64,000 nucleotides of DNA, taken from Clarkia xantiana subsp. parviflora (lineage: Eukaryota; Streptophyta; Magnoliopsida; Myrtales; Onagraceae). The translations under genes were made by a program, and so were the position numbers. The notes beneath the pieces are model-generated. The model saw nothing but the letters and a program-made list of their open reading frames with translations. It did no database searches and was not told where the DNA came from. This document shows, piece after piece, positions 49,467-59,963 of this stretch; position 1 is the stretch's first letter; the number at the start of each line of letters is the position of its first letter. The DNA is taken from assembly GCA_036873135.1 (NCBI GenBank), contig JAPTYO010000015.1, forward strand, positions 14,611,683-14,675,682, read 5' to 3'.

Positions 49467-50009
49467 AAATGATAATCAAATACATATTAGATTCTCATTG
49501 CACTAAAAAACTATATATTTAATAATATAATACATAATATATTTTTTTCAAATACATAATATATTTTTTTTTCTCTTTGGCACTCAAGATATTTGTTAAG
49601 TAGAGTTTTTTTTAGTGTTTCTTAATCTTGATTACCATGAAACTGAAAAAAAAAAAGTAATTAAGAAAAAAGTGTAACGGATGCTAACATGAAATGAGAG
49701 GCTTTGGAGATCATCTAAGCACTTAGAGAAGCTTACTTGGATAATGATACATCATCTATGAATAGAAGAAATGAGATGGATCAATCATATTGTATTATTT
49801 AAACATGTTATTGCTCAAAAAGCTTACTTGTCAACTCTACTCTACACACAACCTATTGAAGTTATATTATATATATATATATATATATAGATAGATCCTT
49901 TAGATGTACATTTTTGAATATATATTTCTTTTGAGTCAATAATTTTATATACGACAACTTTAGAAAAAATCATTTCATACGAGTCGAGTCATGTCACTCA
50001 TTTCAAGTT

Positions 50010-50425
50010 ACTCTTTATGAGCTCAACCTTAATTTATAAAAGACATATATTACTTTAATTTTCACTTGGTTTAGATGACACCCTTATGAATATCTGTATG
50101 ATTATTTACTTACCATTAAATAATAATTATTTTCATATCTTCTTCAGAATTACGCAATTAGGGTTAAAATTCTTGATTGACCACCTCTTTTACACACAAT
50201 CGCTATACTTGAGTAACTTTATTCAGATATTATTAGTTGGGATAAATTTACTTTATATGACTCATGAATAAATATTTTCTATAATTTTTTATACTATAAA
50301 TGCAAAATCCACATTCTCAAATTTTCTTTAAAAGTCGTATGTAATCAGTTAATTTGGAAGTCTCAACAATCACATGCACAAAAAATGAGGGAATTAAATT
50401 TCTAAACCAATGTAATTTTAATTAA
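50010..50425. repeat. Tandem duplication, copy 1
   Basis: Direct repeat of 51,021-51,977 (from CTCTTTATGAGCTCAAC to ACCAATGTAAT-TTAATTAA) with a few per cent differences by eye. It lacks the MITE that splits copy 2 and so preserves the empty site near 50,278-50,292. Confidence 0.85.
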
Positions 50426-51013
50426 GGGTTAAATGTACTTTTCACACCACATGGCTTTTAGTACTGCATGTTTGGTTTTGTATACTTTTGGTACTAAACG
50501 TTTGAAAAATTATGGCTTTTGGTATATTTGTTAGTTGACCGTTAGTTTTAGTCGTTAAATGACATGTGCAAGTCACGTGACCGACCCTAAACTTTTATTT
50601 TTGTTCAATTTAGTCTCTCAAATATATTTCTAACTTTTATTTTGTTTCATTTAGTCCTAAAACCTCGAAATCGGCATCCCAATTGACCTAGTCCCAATTG
50701 GGTCAATTGGACTCAACTGGGTCTAAGTCAATTGGGTTTGATTGGTTCATTTGGGTTCGATTTTGAAGTTTTATGACTAAATGAAACAACATAAAAATTA
50801 GGAATATATTTGAGGGACTAAATTGAACACAATCAAAAGTTTAGAGCCGGTCACGTGATTTGCACAATCATTTAACGCTAAAACTAACGGCCAACTAACA
50901 TATGTACTAAAAGCCATATTTTTTCAAACGTTTGGCACCAAAAGTATACAAAACCAAACAACGAGTACTAAAAACAACATTCGGTCAAACATGTGGTGTG
51001 AAAAGTACCTTTA
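50426..51013. mobile_element. Mutator-type MITE at the duplication junction
   Basis: Inverted arms GGGTTAAATGTACTTTTCACACCACATG on the left and, reversed, TAAAGGTACTTTTCACACCACATG on the right. The last few terminal bases on the right are missing and no 9 bp duplication is seen. The family also includes the half element at 374-710. It lies exactly between the two copies of the tandem duplication. Confidence 0.75.
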
Positions 51014-51020
51014 TGATGAC

Positions 51021-51977
51021 ACTCTTTATGAGCTCAACGTTAATTTATAAGAGACACATTACTTTAATTTTCACTTGGTTTAGATGAAACCCTTATGAAT
51101 ATCTGTATGATTATTTACTTACCATTAAATAATTATTATTTTCATCTCTTCTTCAGAATTACGCAATCAGGGTAAAGATTTTTGATTGACCACCTCTTTT
51201 ACACACAATCACTATATTTGATTAACTTTGTTAAGATATTATGAGTTGTGATAAATTTACTCTATATGACTCATAAATAAATATTTTCTTTAATTTTTGG
51301 GTTAATAACTAAAAAACTGTCCAAGGTTTACCCTATGTTAAAATTAGATGTCTGAAGTTTGAAATGTTAAAATGTACTGTCCCAAGTTTCATTTTTGTTG
51401 AAATTTGGTGTCTCGGTGTGATTACTTTAGAGAAGTCAATTTCGACGAAACCGTCTGTCAAATTCGAGCTCTCATACACACTCCCTTCTCGTCATCTTGC
51501 CGGCACCGTCACCTAAAAAGTTGGTCACATCCGGGCAAGTAAATCTCGCTCTATTGTCCTTGGAAAATGGCTCTACACCACTCTTCTAGAAACTTTTTTT
51601 TTAATATTCAATTTTTAGGTGAAATTTGACGATTTTGTGAAAATTAAAGAGTGATGGATTATGAGTGGGTTGGTGGGTTGATGAAAATGATGGAATGAAG
51701 ATGAAAAGACGCACAAAGACACCAAATTTCAACAAAAATGAAACTTGTGACAGTCCATTTTAACATTTCAAACTTCAGACACCTAATTTTAACATAGGGT
51801 AAACCTTGGACAGTTTTTTAGTTATTAACCCTTAATTTTTTATACTATAAATACAAAATCTACATTCTCAAATTTTCTTTGAAAATCGTATGTAATCAGT
51901 TAAATTGGAAGTCTCAACAATCACATGCGCAAAAAAATGAGGGAATTAAATTTCTAAACCAATGTAATATTAATTAA
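51021..51977. repeat. Tandem duplication, copy 2 (with MITE inside)
   Basis: Equivalent to 50,010-50,425 once the MITE at 51,299-51,831 and one TSD are removed. Confidence 0.85.
51299..51831. mobile_element. Mutator-type MITE, TSD TTAATTTTT
   Basis: Same family as 4,722-5,235: ends GGGTTAATAACTAAAAA and mirror, long inverted arms, and the same internal GGTGTCTCGGTGTGATTACT stretch. 9 bp TSD TTAATTTTT (51,290-51,298 and 51,832-51,840). Confidence 0.92.
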
Positions 51978-52585
51978 TTACTTTATATACTAAATCCGTC
52001 CGGCCTGTGGGTGATGGGACAAACTGTATAAAGCTATTAGTGAGACAAATGAACATAATATCACGACTCTGAGTTGCACGTTATATTATGTCATATGACA
52101 ACTCTGCAATAATACCAGATTAATTCTCCTTGTCTGATTAAGTGGTTCAATTAACAACCTCATGTGGGTCGATTCATTAACCTCACAACTTAACCACAAT
52201 TCGATGCTTATTACCACATTGCAATTTTACTATATGTGTTTTCCCCTAGTTGGTTATTGTGGCTACACCTACGTTTGAATCATATTGTATATGCATCTTC
52301 ATTTTTAATTAATCATGAGTAAACTGTATTTGGAGCAACTATCGTTTCTTAGGTACTCATGATTTTAATCGGGTAACTACTGAGTTAAATGTCATGACTC
52401 CATATATTCTAAAGTATGTTATCTGGATGTGAATAGATACTTTAATTCACACATCAATCTGCATTGAGATGCTATGACTAAACTCAAGAAATATTGATAT
52501 TCCATTAATTTAGATTATAACACTATTGTGCATAAGGTGCTGTGACATCTCTTGACACAATAATATTGACTTTATTGAAAATTAA
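51978..52585. other. AT-rich spacer
   Basis: No gene or repeat end recognised. Confidence 0.5.
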
Positions 52586-53431
52586 TATTTAGAAAACTCA
52601 GCAGGGGGCAATGATCAGAGGCTATCATCTCTAAATGAAACAGAGAGGCTTCAGGAGAGCAGGTAACATATTCATAAGGAACAAATGCCCTATCTAACCT
52701 ACACTTAATATTATATGAGCCCGTTCTACGATTTTTCCAAGTGAAATGGGCACCCTAGTAACCTAAATCTAAGAGATCCAGAGAAGAAGACCACATATGT
52801 GATTGTAAAAGACGTGAAACAGACCTACAGTTCCACCTCTCTTTTCTTCCACAACCCAAATGTCATTGAAGTCCCCCAAAATAAGCCAAGGCTCAGGGGA
52901 TTTATCATGAAACAACTTAAGATCATCCCAAAACTTCAAACGATCAAAGTAGGAAGCAAGTGCATAGACAAATGAGAACAACCAAGGATCATCTACAGGA
53001 GTGACTTTAATTGAGCAGTGAATCATCATAGGGTTTGCAACCAAGATAGTGGCAGAAGACAGAAATATCCATGCAAAAATCAAACCTTCCCTAGTCTCAG
53101 TAGGAGGAACAGACACAACATTAGGAAAACCAAGGGACGTCAGAGTCGATTCCATTCTGTGTGGTTGACTTTGATTTCTGATAAACAAACAATCCAGGGG
53201 TTCCACTGCGCCACCAAATAGTGCAGGTATTGAATTATCATGGCATTACTAGAACCTTGACAATTCCAAGCCATAGCATTCATAATGGTTGCGGGAGTTG
53301 CATGCACTGCAGACTCGCCAAGCAAGACAAACAGAGACAATCCAGAGAGCCATAATGAAAACTATGCCAACGATGAAAAATGGGTGAAACTTGAATGAAC
53401 AGAGCAGTCAAATCAAGCATATCCTGATCCC
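52586..53431 (-). pseudogene. LINE endonuclease (EEP) fragment
   Basis: The minus strand carries the apurinic-like endonuclease of an L1-type LINE: NAMAWNCQGSSNAMI (~53,270), SLFVLLGE upstream, PWLILGDFNDIW (~52,880), then in other frames GAHFTWKNRR, CRLDRAFVP and MIASDHCPLLS (~52,610). Frameshifts separate these blocks. No reverse transcriptase follows on the left, and the gypsy LTR cuts it on the right at 53,432. Confidence 0.85.
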
Positions 53432-54148
53432 TGTTGGATCACGGTGGAACTCCGGCACGATCTTTGACGGCGATCCTAGCTCCTTCGCTCCACGTAATCC
53501 TGCAAGAGGGGATAGACCGGGCGGTGACCCAGAATCCCTCTCCGATGCTTAAATGAGTATCTCGTATGGACTGGCAAGCAGTAAACTCAAAGTGTGTATC
53601 TCCAAACGTAATTGATCTGAGGTAACCTCTGCCCTTTTATAGGCGGAGAGGTACCTCAGTTACCTGGTGAACCGTTGGGGTGGTTAGCCCGTATTCCGCG
53701 TATCTCGGGCACGATCCCGCCTATCTAGGCCATGATCTCGCTTATCTCGGCCACGCCCCGCGTATCTCGGCCACGCTCCGTGTATCTCAGCTACGCTCCG
53801 CGCATCTCGGCCACGCCCCGCGTATCTCAGCCTCAACCTCTGATAGCAAGTCCCGATTAATGTTGGGGACTCCAGAGTTATCTCATTGTGTCACCGCTCG
53901 GGGCCCCTCGTCATCGTGACAGGGCCAATCGTTCTCAGGGATTCATCATCGGGGCCTACTTAAAGGCATTTCATCGGGAGCTTCCAGCTCACCTATCGGG
54001 ATCGACTCTGTCGGCACCTTTCATCATCGGGACTCCCTCTGTCGGGACCCTTCACCTTGGTCTTCTTGACCTTCATTTTAGGGCCCAGTGGGCCTATTCA
54101 CCGTTTCCTCGCCGTTAAAGGGCCTAAAGGCCATAGCGAAGCCCATCA
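53432..54148 (-). repeat. gypsy 3' LTR
   Basis: Minus-strand ends TGATGGGCTTCG...GTGATCCAACA. TATA-like CTTTTATAGG near 53,640. It contains a 21 bp tandem repeat (53,695-53,830) around CGTATCTCGGCCACGCCCC. The TSD cannot be tested because the other flank is outside the window. Confidence 0.88.
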
Positions 54149-54530
54149 TTTTCCCCCAAGACATGAGGGACTTTCAGTTCGTCGTGTCTTCCAACTCCCG
54201 ACCTCCCGACATCGGAGTCGGGGACCTTTTCTTTGGCATAGTCATTTGATACAAATCTTCTCGTTCGCGCTTCCTCGATGCCTTGAGGATAACCACCAAA
54301 TCTGAGAAGACTCCTCGGTTCCCCTCCCATTAAATGCGGCAGATAACGAAGCGACGTCTTTGGCAGCCGTGCCTGATTTTTCGCGCCTGCTTTTTCTGAA
54401 AAAGTGCTTTTCAGGCCGTTTCATCATTACACCCGTTGCCATTCTGCACGTTTCATCTCAACGGTCCAGATCAAAACGCTTCAACTTCGACGATTCAGAT
54501 CGAAGCGTCCTTTCGACTGTCCTCTTCGCC

Positions 54531-54537
54531 TATAAAA
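54531..54537 (+). promoter_or_regulatory. Candidate TATA box of the reverse-oriented ORF
   Basis: TATAAAA, 168 bp before the ATG at 54,705, on the plus strand. Confidence 0.5.
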
Positions 54538-54704
54538 CCCTAACCGTGGGCACAATTTCACTTTTACCGTCTCCGAAATTTCAAAAGTTTTCTGCTACTT
54601 CTCTGAGAATTCAAGATCTGCGATTTCGAAGACTCAAGTGCCTCTCCTGTTCTCCGAACAACTTTCCGGCAACGTCAAGTTCATCCTTCCAGCCTCCAAT
54701 CAGC

Positions 54705-57407
54705 ATGTCTGGTAAGGATTTCTTCCTTGTTACTCGTGTATCTCTTCCTTCATCTTTGCTTAGTCTGTTTGCGATTTTCCGAAAAACCCAATGTACCTTT
54801 CCCTTCCATGGTTAATTTCAGACAGTGGATCTGGTTCCGAGGGGAGAAAACCCTTCAACTTTGACTATGCACTCAACGAGATTTCCAGCACTGCTTACGA
54901 TGCAGCTCTCCGGGAGGGATGCATCACCTCTACCTGGGAACCTCGCTTCCCATATCCCTGGCCCCGCCTCTCGAGTAACCTTGAGGTTACTCGTCCCCGG
55001 AAAGGGGAGGTGTTTGTCTCTACGGGGCAAATATCAGCGGGGATTAGATTCCCCTTCTGTGGCAATCTGGTCGAGATGTGCCAGTACTACAAGACGCATC
55101 CGACCACCTTCTCTCCCCACGCCATACGTTTGTGGAACGCCTTCCAGGTCCTTTGCTTCCGACAGAAGTGGGTGTACAACCTCAAGCTCTTCAGGACCTT
55201 CTACGGGATGAAGTGCAACGAGGCGGGGGTCTGTGCCTTCTACCCCCGGATGCCGAAGTGGAACAAGACGCAACTCGGGTAGTGCAACTGGACCAATGAC
55301 ACCTGGAAGGTGGTCAAGGGTTGGGGACTCCTGGTCGACACGGGGTCCGATAACAGTGGGTGGAAGAGGAGCTACTTCTTCATCCAAAACTCCTCGATCC
55401 CGATGGAAGGTGGAAGCGGACTCTCCTCCCGCTTTCCACACCTACACCGATGAAGACTTCCAGACTCTTCAACTCATCCAGCTCTACCGGTGGGGGGAGT
55501 CCTACACTCCCCTAGACGCCAATTCTCTCGTGGGGCGGGACCTGGTGAATGCCGGGATCCGACTCCTCGACATAGTCTCCGGGGGGCAGCTCTTCGAAGG
55601 CCCCTCCAATATGGTTCCCTGGGGTAACATCTCTAACCTCTGTTTTTTACTGTTTGCAGCTAAGAAGGTATCCGTGCTGACCAGTCTGATCCTTAAGCAG
55701 GGGGAGACCGATGCTGTCCACCCTACGCGGAAGAGGAAGTCAGCCAAGAAGGCTGCTGCTCCCTCAGGATCTCCTTCCACGGAGCGGCCAAAGCGGAGCC
55801 GCGTGGAGGTGGACAAGCTCTTCGACGTCCAGACCACTGAAGAAGGTAAAAAGCTCCGCCTCGCTATTAAACCGTACAGGAAGCTGGTTCCGAAGGAGCT
55901 GATTCCTTCGACCATGGAGGCCCGCATCGCCGATGTCAAACGTGTCCTCTAAGGGGAAACTCCTCGTGTCCTGAAGGCGGGCTACTACAACTACCGCGGG
56001 AAGGACCAATATGTCTCCCGACGTATTGTTTGGTGTAAGGGCTCTAATTAACTTCCTGATTACGTTTCTGAAGCCTCCTCTCGTCCTCTAGGTGCAGGTC
56101 ACTCGGGGACTCCGTCGGGTGCTGGAGCCTCAGCAGGTGCACCACCTTCAGCAGGGGCGCCTCCTACTGCAGGGGCACTACTTTTCTCCAGTGGTGGGAC
56201 CCCGACCGGCGAACAATTTCGTCGGGTGGAGAGCCTGGACTCCTCCGAGGAGACTGATGAGGGTGGCTCCCTTCGCCATCGTCGGAGGACGGGGCAGTCC
56301 CCGCTGAAACCAACCTCCAAGGGGCTGCCCCTCTCGCCTTCTTCACGACAGCAGCGACAACCGTCGCCCATCCACGACTTCACTCCTTCCCCAGTCCGGG
56401 GTGGGTCGGAGGCACGCCCTTCCACGACCCAAGTCGGCCCTTCTCCTCTTCCCCTCGACGGGAGTTTTTACAAGGCCTTCGACCCCGCACAGGAGGATGC
56501 TCCCTGGACCCCGATCCAAACGCTGCAAGGGGTCTAGCTCCGACAAGGGGACACATATCCGGAGCTGGCTTTACACCTGCCCACTATGAGGTATCCGATC
56601 ACCTTAGATCGGGAGGACATGCGCCGGGATGTGCAGGAGATGTGCATGCGTCGGATAGAGGTAAGACTTTCACTTTTCTTTTCTTCATCAATAAGACTGG
56701 TTGCTCATTCACTAATACTTCTTTTTCTTCCTTTGCAGGAGATGGGGGACATCAACCGTTCCATCGGGTACCTCTTCGCCTTCGAGGAGGCCCTGGAGCA
56801 AGAGCGGGCGGTCACGGCCAAGCTTAAGGAGGATCTCGCGGCCTCCGAGTCTTCACGGGGAAAACTGGCCAAGGAGCAGGCCATCCTCGACCGAAAGAAT
56901 CGGTACCTCCAAAAGCAGGGTCGTGACTTCGAGGGGCTCCTGAAGCGGGAGCAGCAGGAGCGGCGGGTTGCTGAGGACAAACTTGTCCTGGAAAAGAGGG
57001 CTCTAGAGGAGCGGATCGCCAAGGTTCCTGCGCAGCTGGTCGCGGCCGAGACCAAGGGCCGGGAGGATTATCGGAGGTCCGAAGACTTCCAGGCTGATGC
57101 TGTAAAGTTCTGCAGCGCGGAGGTGGAGAACACCTTCTTCAACGCAGTTGAGGAACTCCACCTGGAGTATGGCGACGCCATCAACTTCGACAAATCCCCC
57201 TCTCTTGCTCCCTTCGCGAAGAAATACTTTGCTCTCTCGGAGGAGAGTGATGGGGGGAGCACTCCCGCGATTGTTGAAGACGCAGCAGAGCCTCCAAGTG
57301 CCGACGCCCCGATAATCGACCCTCCAACGGCCAAACTTGTGGAGCCTTCTGCCACAGACCTCGTGGACCCTGCTTCCGTTGATGCCGCCGACAAGGACCA
57401 AGCCTAA
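54705..57407 (+). pseudogene. Reverse-oriented extra gene of the Tat element (gypsy-type transposase-like domain plus coiled coil), broken
   Basis: It runs opposite to gag-pol, between pol and the 3' LTR. A 7 nt first exon (ATGTCTG, 54,705-54,711) is spliced by GTAAGG...TTTCAG to 54,822, giving MSDSGSGSEGRKPFNFDY. The N-terminal half (STGQISAGIRFPFCGN, SPHAIRLWNAFQVLCFR) resembles the plant 'putative gypsy type transposon' domain (Pfam Transposase_28). A basic, Pro/Ser-rich middle (RKRKSAKK, RPKRSRVEVDK) follows, then a coiled coil (~56,740-57,070, EEALEQERAVTAKLKEDL) after a 78 nt intron (56,661-56,738), and an acidic Ala/Pro tail. In-frame stops at 55,280, 55,950 and 56,535 and a frameshift near 55,395 break it. 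The protein's function is not established for this family. Confidence 0.8.
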
Positions 57408-57539
57408 CTGCTTATCTTTTAAGTCCTTGTATTTCCCTCATTTTTGTAATCCTCGTGCCTTCAAGCCCTTATGAATATCAGACTTTCTTAGTTCCGATTT
57501 TCCATTGCACTTCTTAAAGCGACTTTACTATACTTACTT

Positions 57540-57980
57540 AAGTCGAAACCTCGACACTAAAGATATTCTCACACATCACTTAAGATGATTTACCAACCTG
57601 CACCACTTAAGGTGACTTACTATCACGCACCACTTAAGGCAACTTTCCAATACTTAGAATAAATCCAAGAATCATGCATCACTTAAGACGACTTAATCTC
57701 GTGCATCACTTAAGACGACTTAATCTCGTGCATCACTTAAGACGACTTTAATCTCGTGCATCTCTTAAGACGACTTTCTCTCGTGCACCACTTAAGGCGA
57801 CTTTCTCGTGCACCACTTAAGGTGTCTTTAACAACACTTAGAATAAATCTAGGAGTCATTCTGATCGGAAGCAACCTCTTTATTCATTGATGGCACAAAA
57901 TTTGCTTACATCGAATCTAACGACAAATAACATACACCACTTAAGGCGATTTTACATCGGGCACCACTTAAGGCGACTTC
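57540..57980. repeat. Tandem CACTTAAG-GCGACTT repeats
   Basis: About fifteen degenerate units of 22-28 bp built on CACCACTTAAGGCGACTTT, between integrase and the reverse-oriented gene. Such tandem arrays are known from the same place in other Tat elements. Confidence 0.85.
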
Positions 57981-59963
57981 TCACCAAGCATGACATTTCT
58001 TCAAGTGTTCGCCACTAAAAGAATGCTTCAATGCTCTGCCATCAAGGTCTTCCAACTTGTACGCATTCGGAGCTGGCATCCCCACGACCTTGTAAGGTCC
58101 CTCCCATTTTGGTGACATCTTGTTGATTCGATCCAAAAGGGAAAACTCGTTGCGACGCCAAACCAGCTCCCCGACGAAGAATTGTCGGGACTTAACTCGC
58201 CGATTGTAATACCTGGCCATCGCCAAACGCATTCGAGCCTGGACTTCGTCGGCTTCCCGCCTCTTCTCTTCGAGCAAGTCCAAATCCAGACATCTCATTT
58301 GATCATTCGTCAAAGGCTCGTAATATCTCATCCGATGGGATGCCACAGCTACCTCCACGGGAGTAACAGCCTCCGTGCCATAAACAAGGCCAAACGGAGT
58401 TTCCTCGGTTGATCGTTTGGGTGTCGTTCTAACAGCCCAAAGCACGTTTTCCAGTTCGTTCAGCCATTTGCCCTTCAAGGCATAGACCCTTTTCTTCAGG
58501 CCATCCATCACGATTTTGTTGGCTGATTCCACCTGGCCATTCGTCTGAGCATGATGGACAGAAGCTGTCCGATGCTCGATGTTCAACTCTTCCAGATACT
58601 CCTTCACTTGAGTCCCGTTAAACGGTGGACCATTTTCGCTGATCACCACCTTGGGAATCCCGTATCTGGATACGATATGGGTTTGGAGAAACTTGACGAT
58701 CTGGTTCCCCGTCGTCTTGGCCAACGCCTTTGCTTCTATCCATTTCGAAAAATAGTCAATAGCCACCAGCAAATATTTACACTGACCTTGTGCTTGCGGG
58801 AGAGGTCCCACCAAGTCGATGCCCCACTGCGCGAAGGGCCAAGCACTCCTGATGGACGTCAGATTAGCGGCTGGAGCCACGATGTTCGGGGCGTACCTCT
58901 GGCACGCGTCACAGGATCGGACCAACGCCGTCGCCTCCTTGCTCATCGTAGGCCAATAATAGCCCAGATTTAACACTTTCCTCATAATGGATCGGGCCCC
59001 TTCATGACAAGCGGCGACCCCTTCATGCACCTCCTTCAGGATTCGACTTGTGTCGGGCTCAGCCACAAACTTCAAGTACGGAGTCGAGAACCAGCCCTTC
59101 TTGTATAGCTGATTGTCCAGCATCACGTAGTTGACCGCGATCCGACATATCCTGTCAGCTACTACTCGATTATCGGGGACTGCCCCCGTAGTCAGGTACG
59201 CGACTATCGGGGTCATCCAAGTGGGCTCCTCCTCCGATCCTGCTTCAATAGCACACACCTGCGTCGGGTCGGTGGTCGACAAGATCACCTTCTCCAAGAA
59301 GTGCACCTTCCGATTTTCCTCCAGGGGTGCCCCCACGGAAAATTTGCTCAAGGCATCTGCCTCCACGTTTTCTTCCCTCGGGATCGCCTCGATGTCGAAG
59401 CTTTTAAAGCCCTCTTTTAAGACTTGCACCTCGCGAAGGTACTTCCTCATCATCGGGCTCTTCGCCTCGTATCGCCCTTGGACCTGGTTCACAATCAGGG
59501 CCGCGTCACACTTCACTCTCAAGTGGGCAACTCCCGTACCTTTGGCAATTTTCAGGCCCGTGATGAGAGCCTCGTACTCAGCTTCATTGTTCGTGGCCCT
59601 AAACGTTAAGGCCAAAGCATATCGGAGCGGCTCACCTCCGCCTGGTGGTATCAATACAAACCCTGCTCCTGATCCATCTGAACTCGAGGAGCCATCCGTG
59701 TACATCTCCCAGGTATTTTCCTCGTTTGGCTGTTCTGATTGCTCTGTCATCTCTGGTCGTTCTGCTATCGGGACTTCCATGGTTGCCCCCTCTACAGGGC
59801 CCGCTTCTTCTAGATCAGGGGCTGTAGACTCTGCTATGAAATCCGCCAATGCCTGGCCCTTAATAACCGTTCTCGGAGCAAAGTGTATGGGAAACTCACT
59901 AAGCTCGACTGCCCATTTCACTAATCTCCCCGACGCATCAGGTCGGTTCAAAAAATGCTTCAA
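57981..59963 (-). pseudogene. gypsy pol C-terminal half: second RNase H and integrase
   Basis: Open for 660 codons. After FPIHFAPRTVIKGQALADFI comes the second (plant/archaeal-type) RNase H, with YTDGSSSSDGSGAGFVLIPP, NNEAEYEALITGL, CDAALIVNQVQG and ENVEADALSKFS. Integrase follows: zinc-binding H...H with SCDACQRYA, core GIDLVGPLPQ, IDYFSKWIEA, and HHAQTNGQVESANK. The usual SDNG of the second catalytic position reads SENGPPFNG, an Asp-to-Glu change that should cripple the enzyme. The C-terminus KWEGPYKVVGMPAPNAYKLE is the GPY/F-like end. It continues the upstream frame after a one-base deletion at ~59,962. Confidence 0.92.

Noticed and set aside
55624..55659. GT...AG pair that could be a third intron of the reverse-oriented gene
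   Set aside because: It would be 36 nt, too short for a plant intron, and the frame is open through it.
56099..57401. Long minus-strand frames opposite the reverse-oriented gene
   Set aside because: Antisense frames of GC-biased coding sequence; the plus-strand reading has splice sites and a coiled coil.
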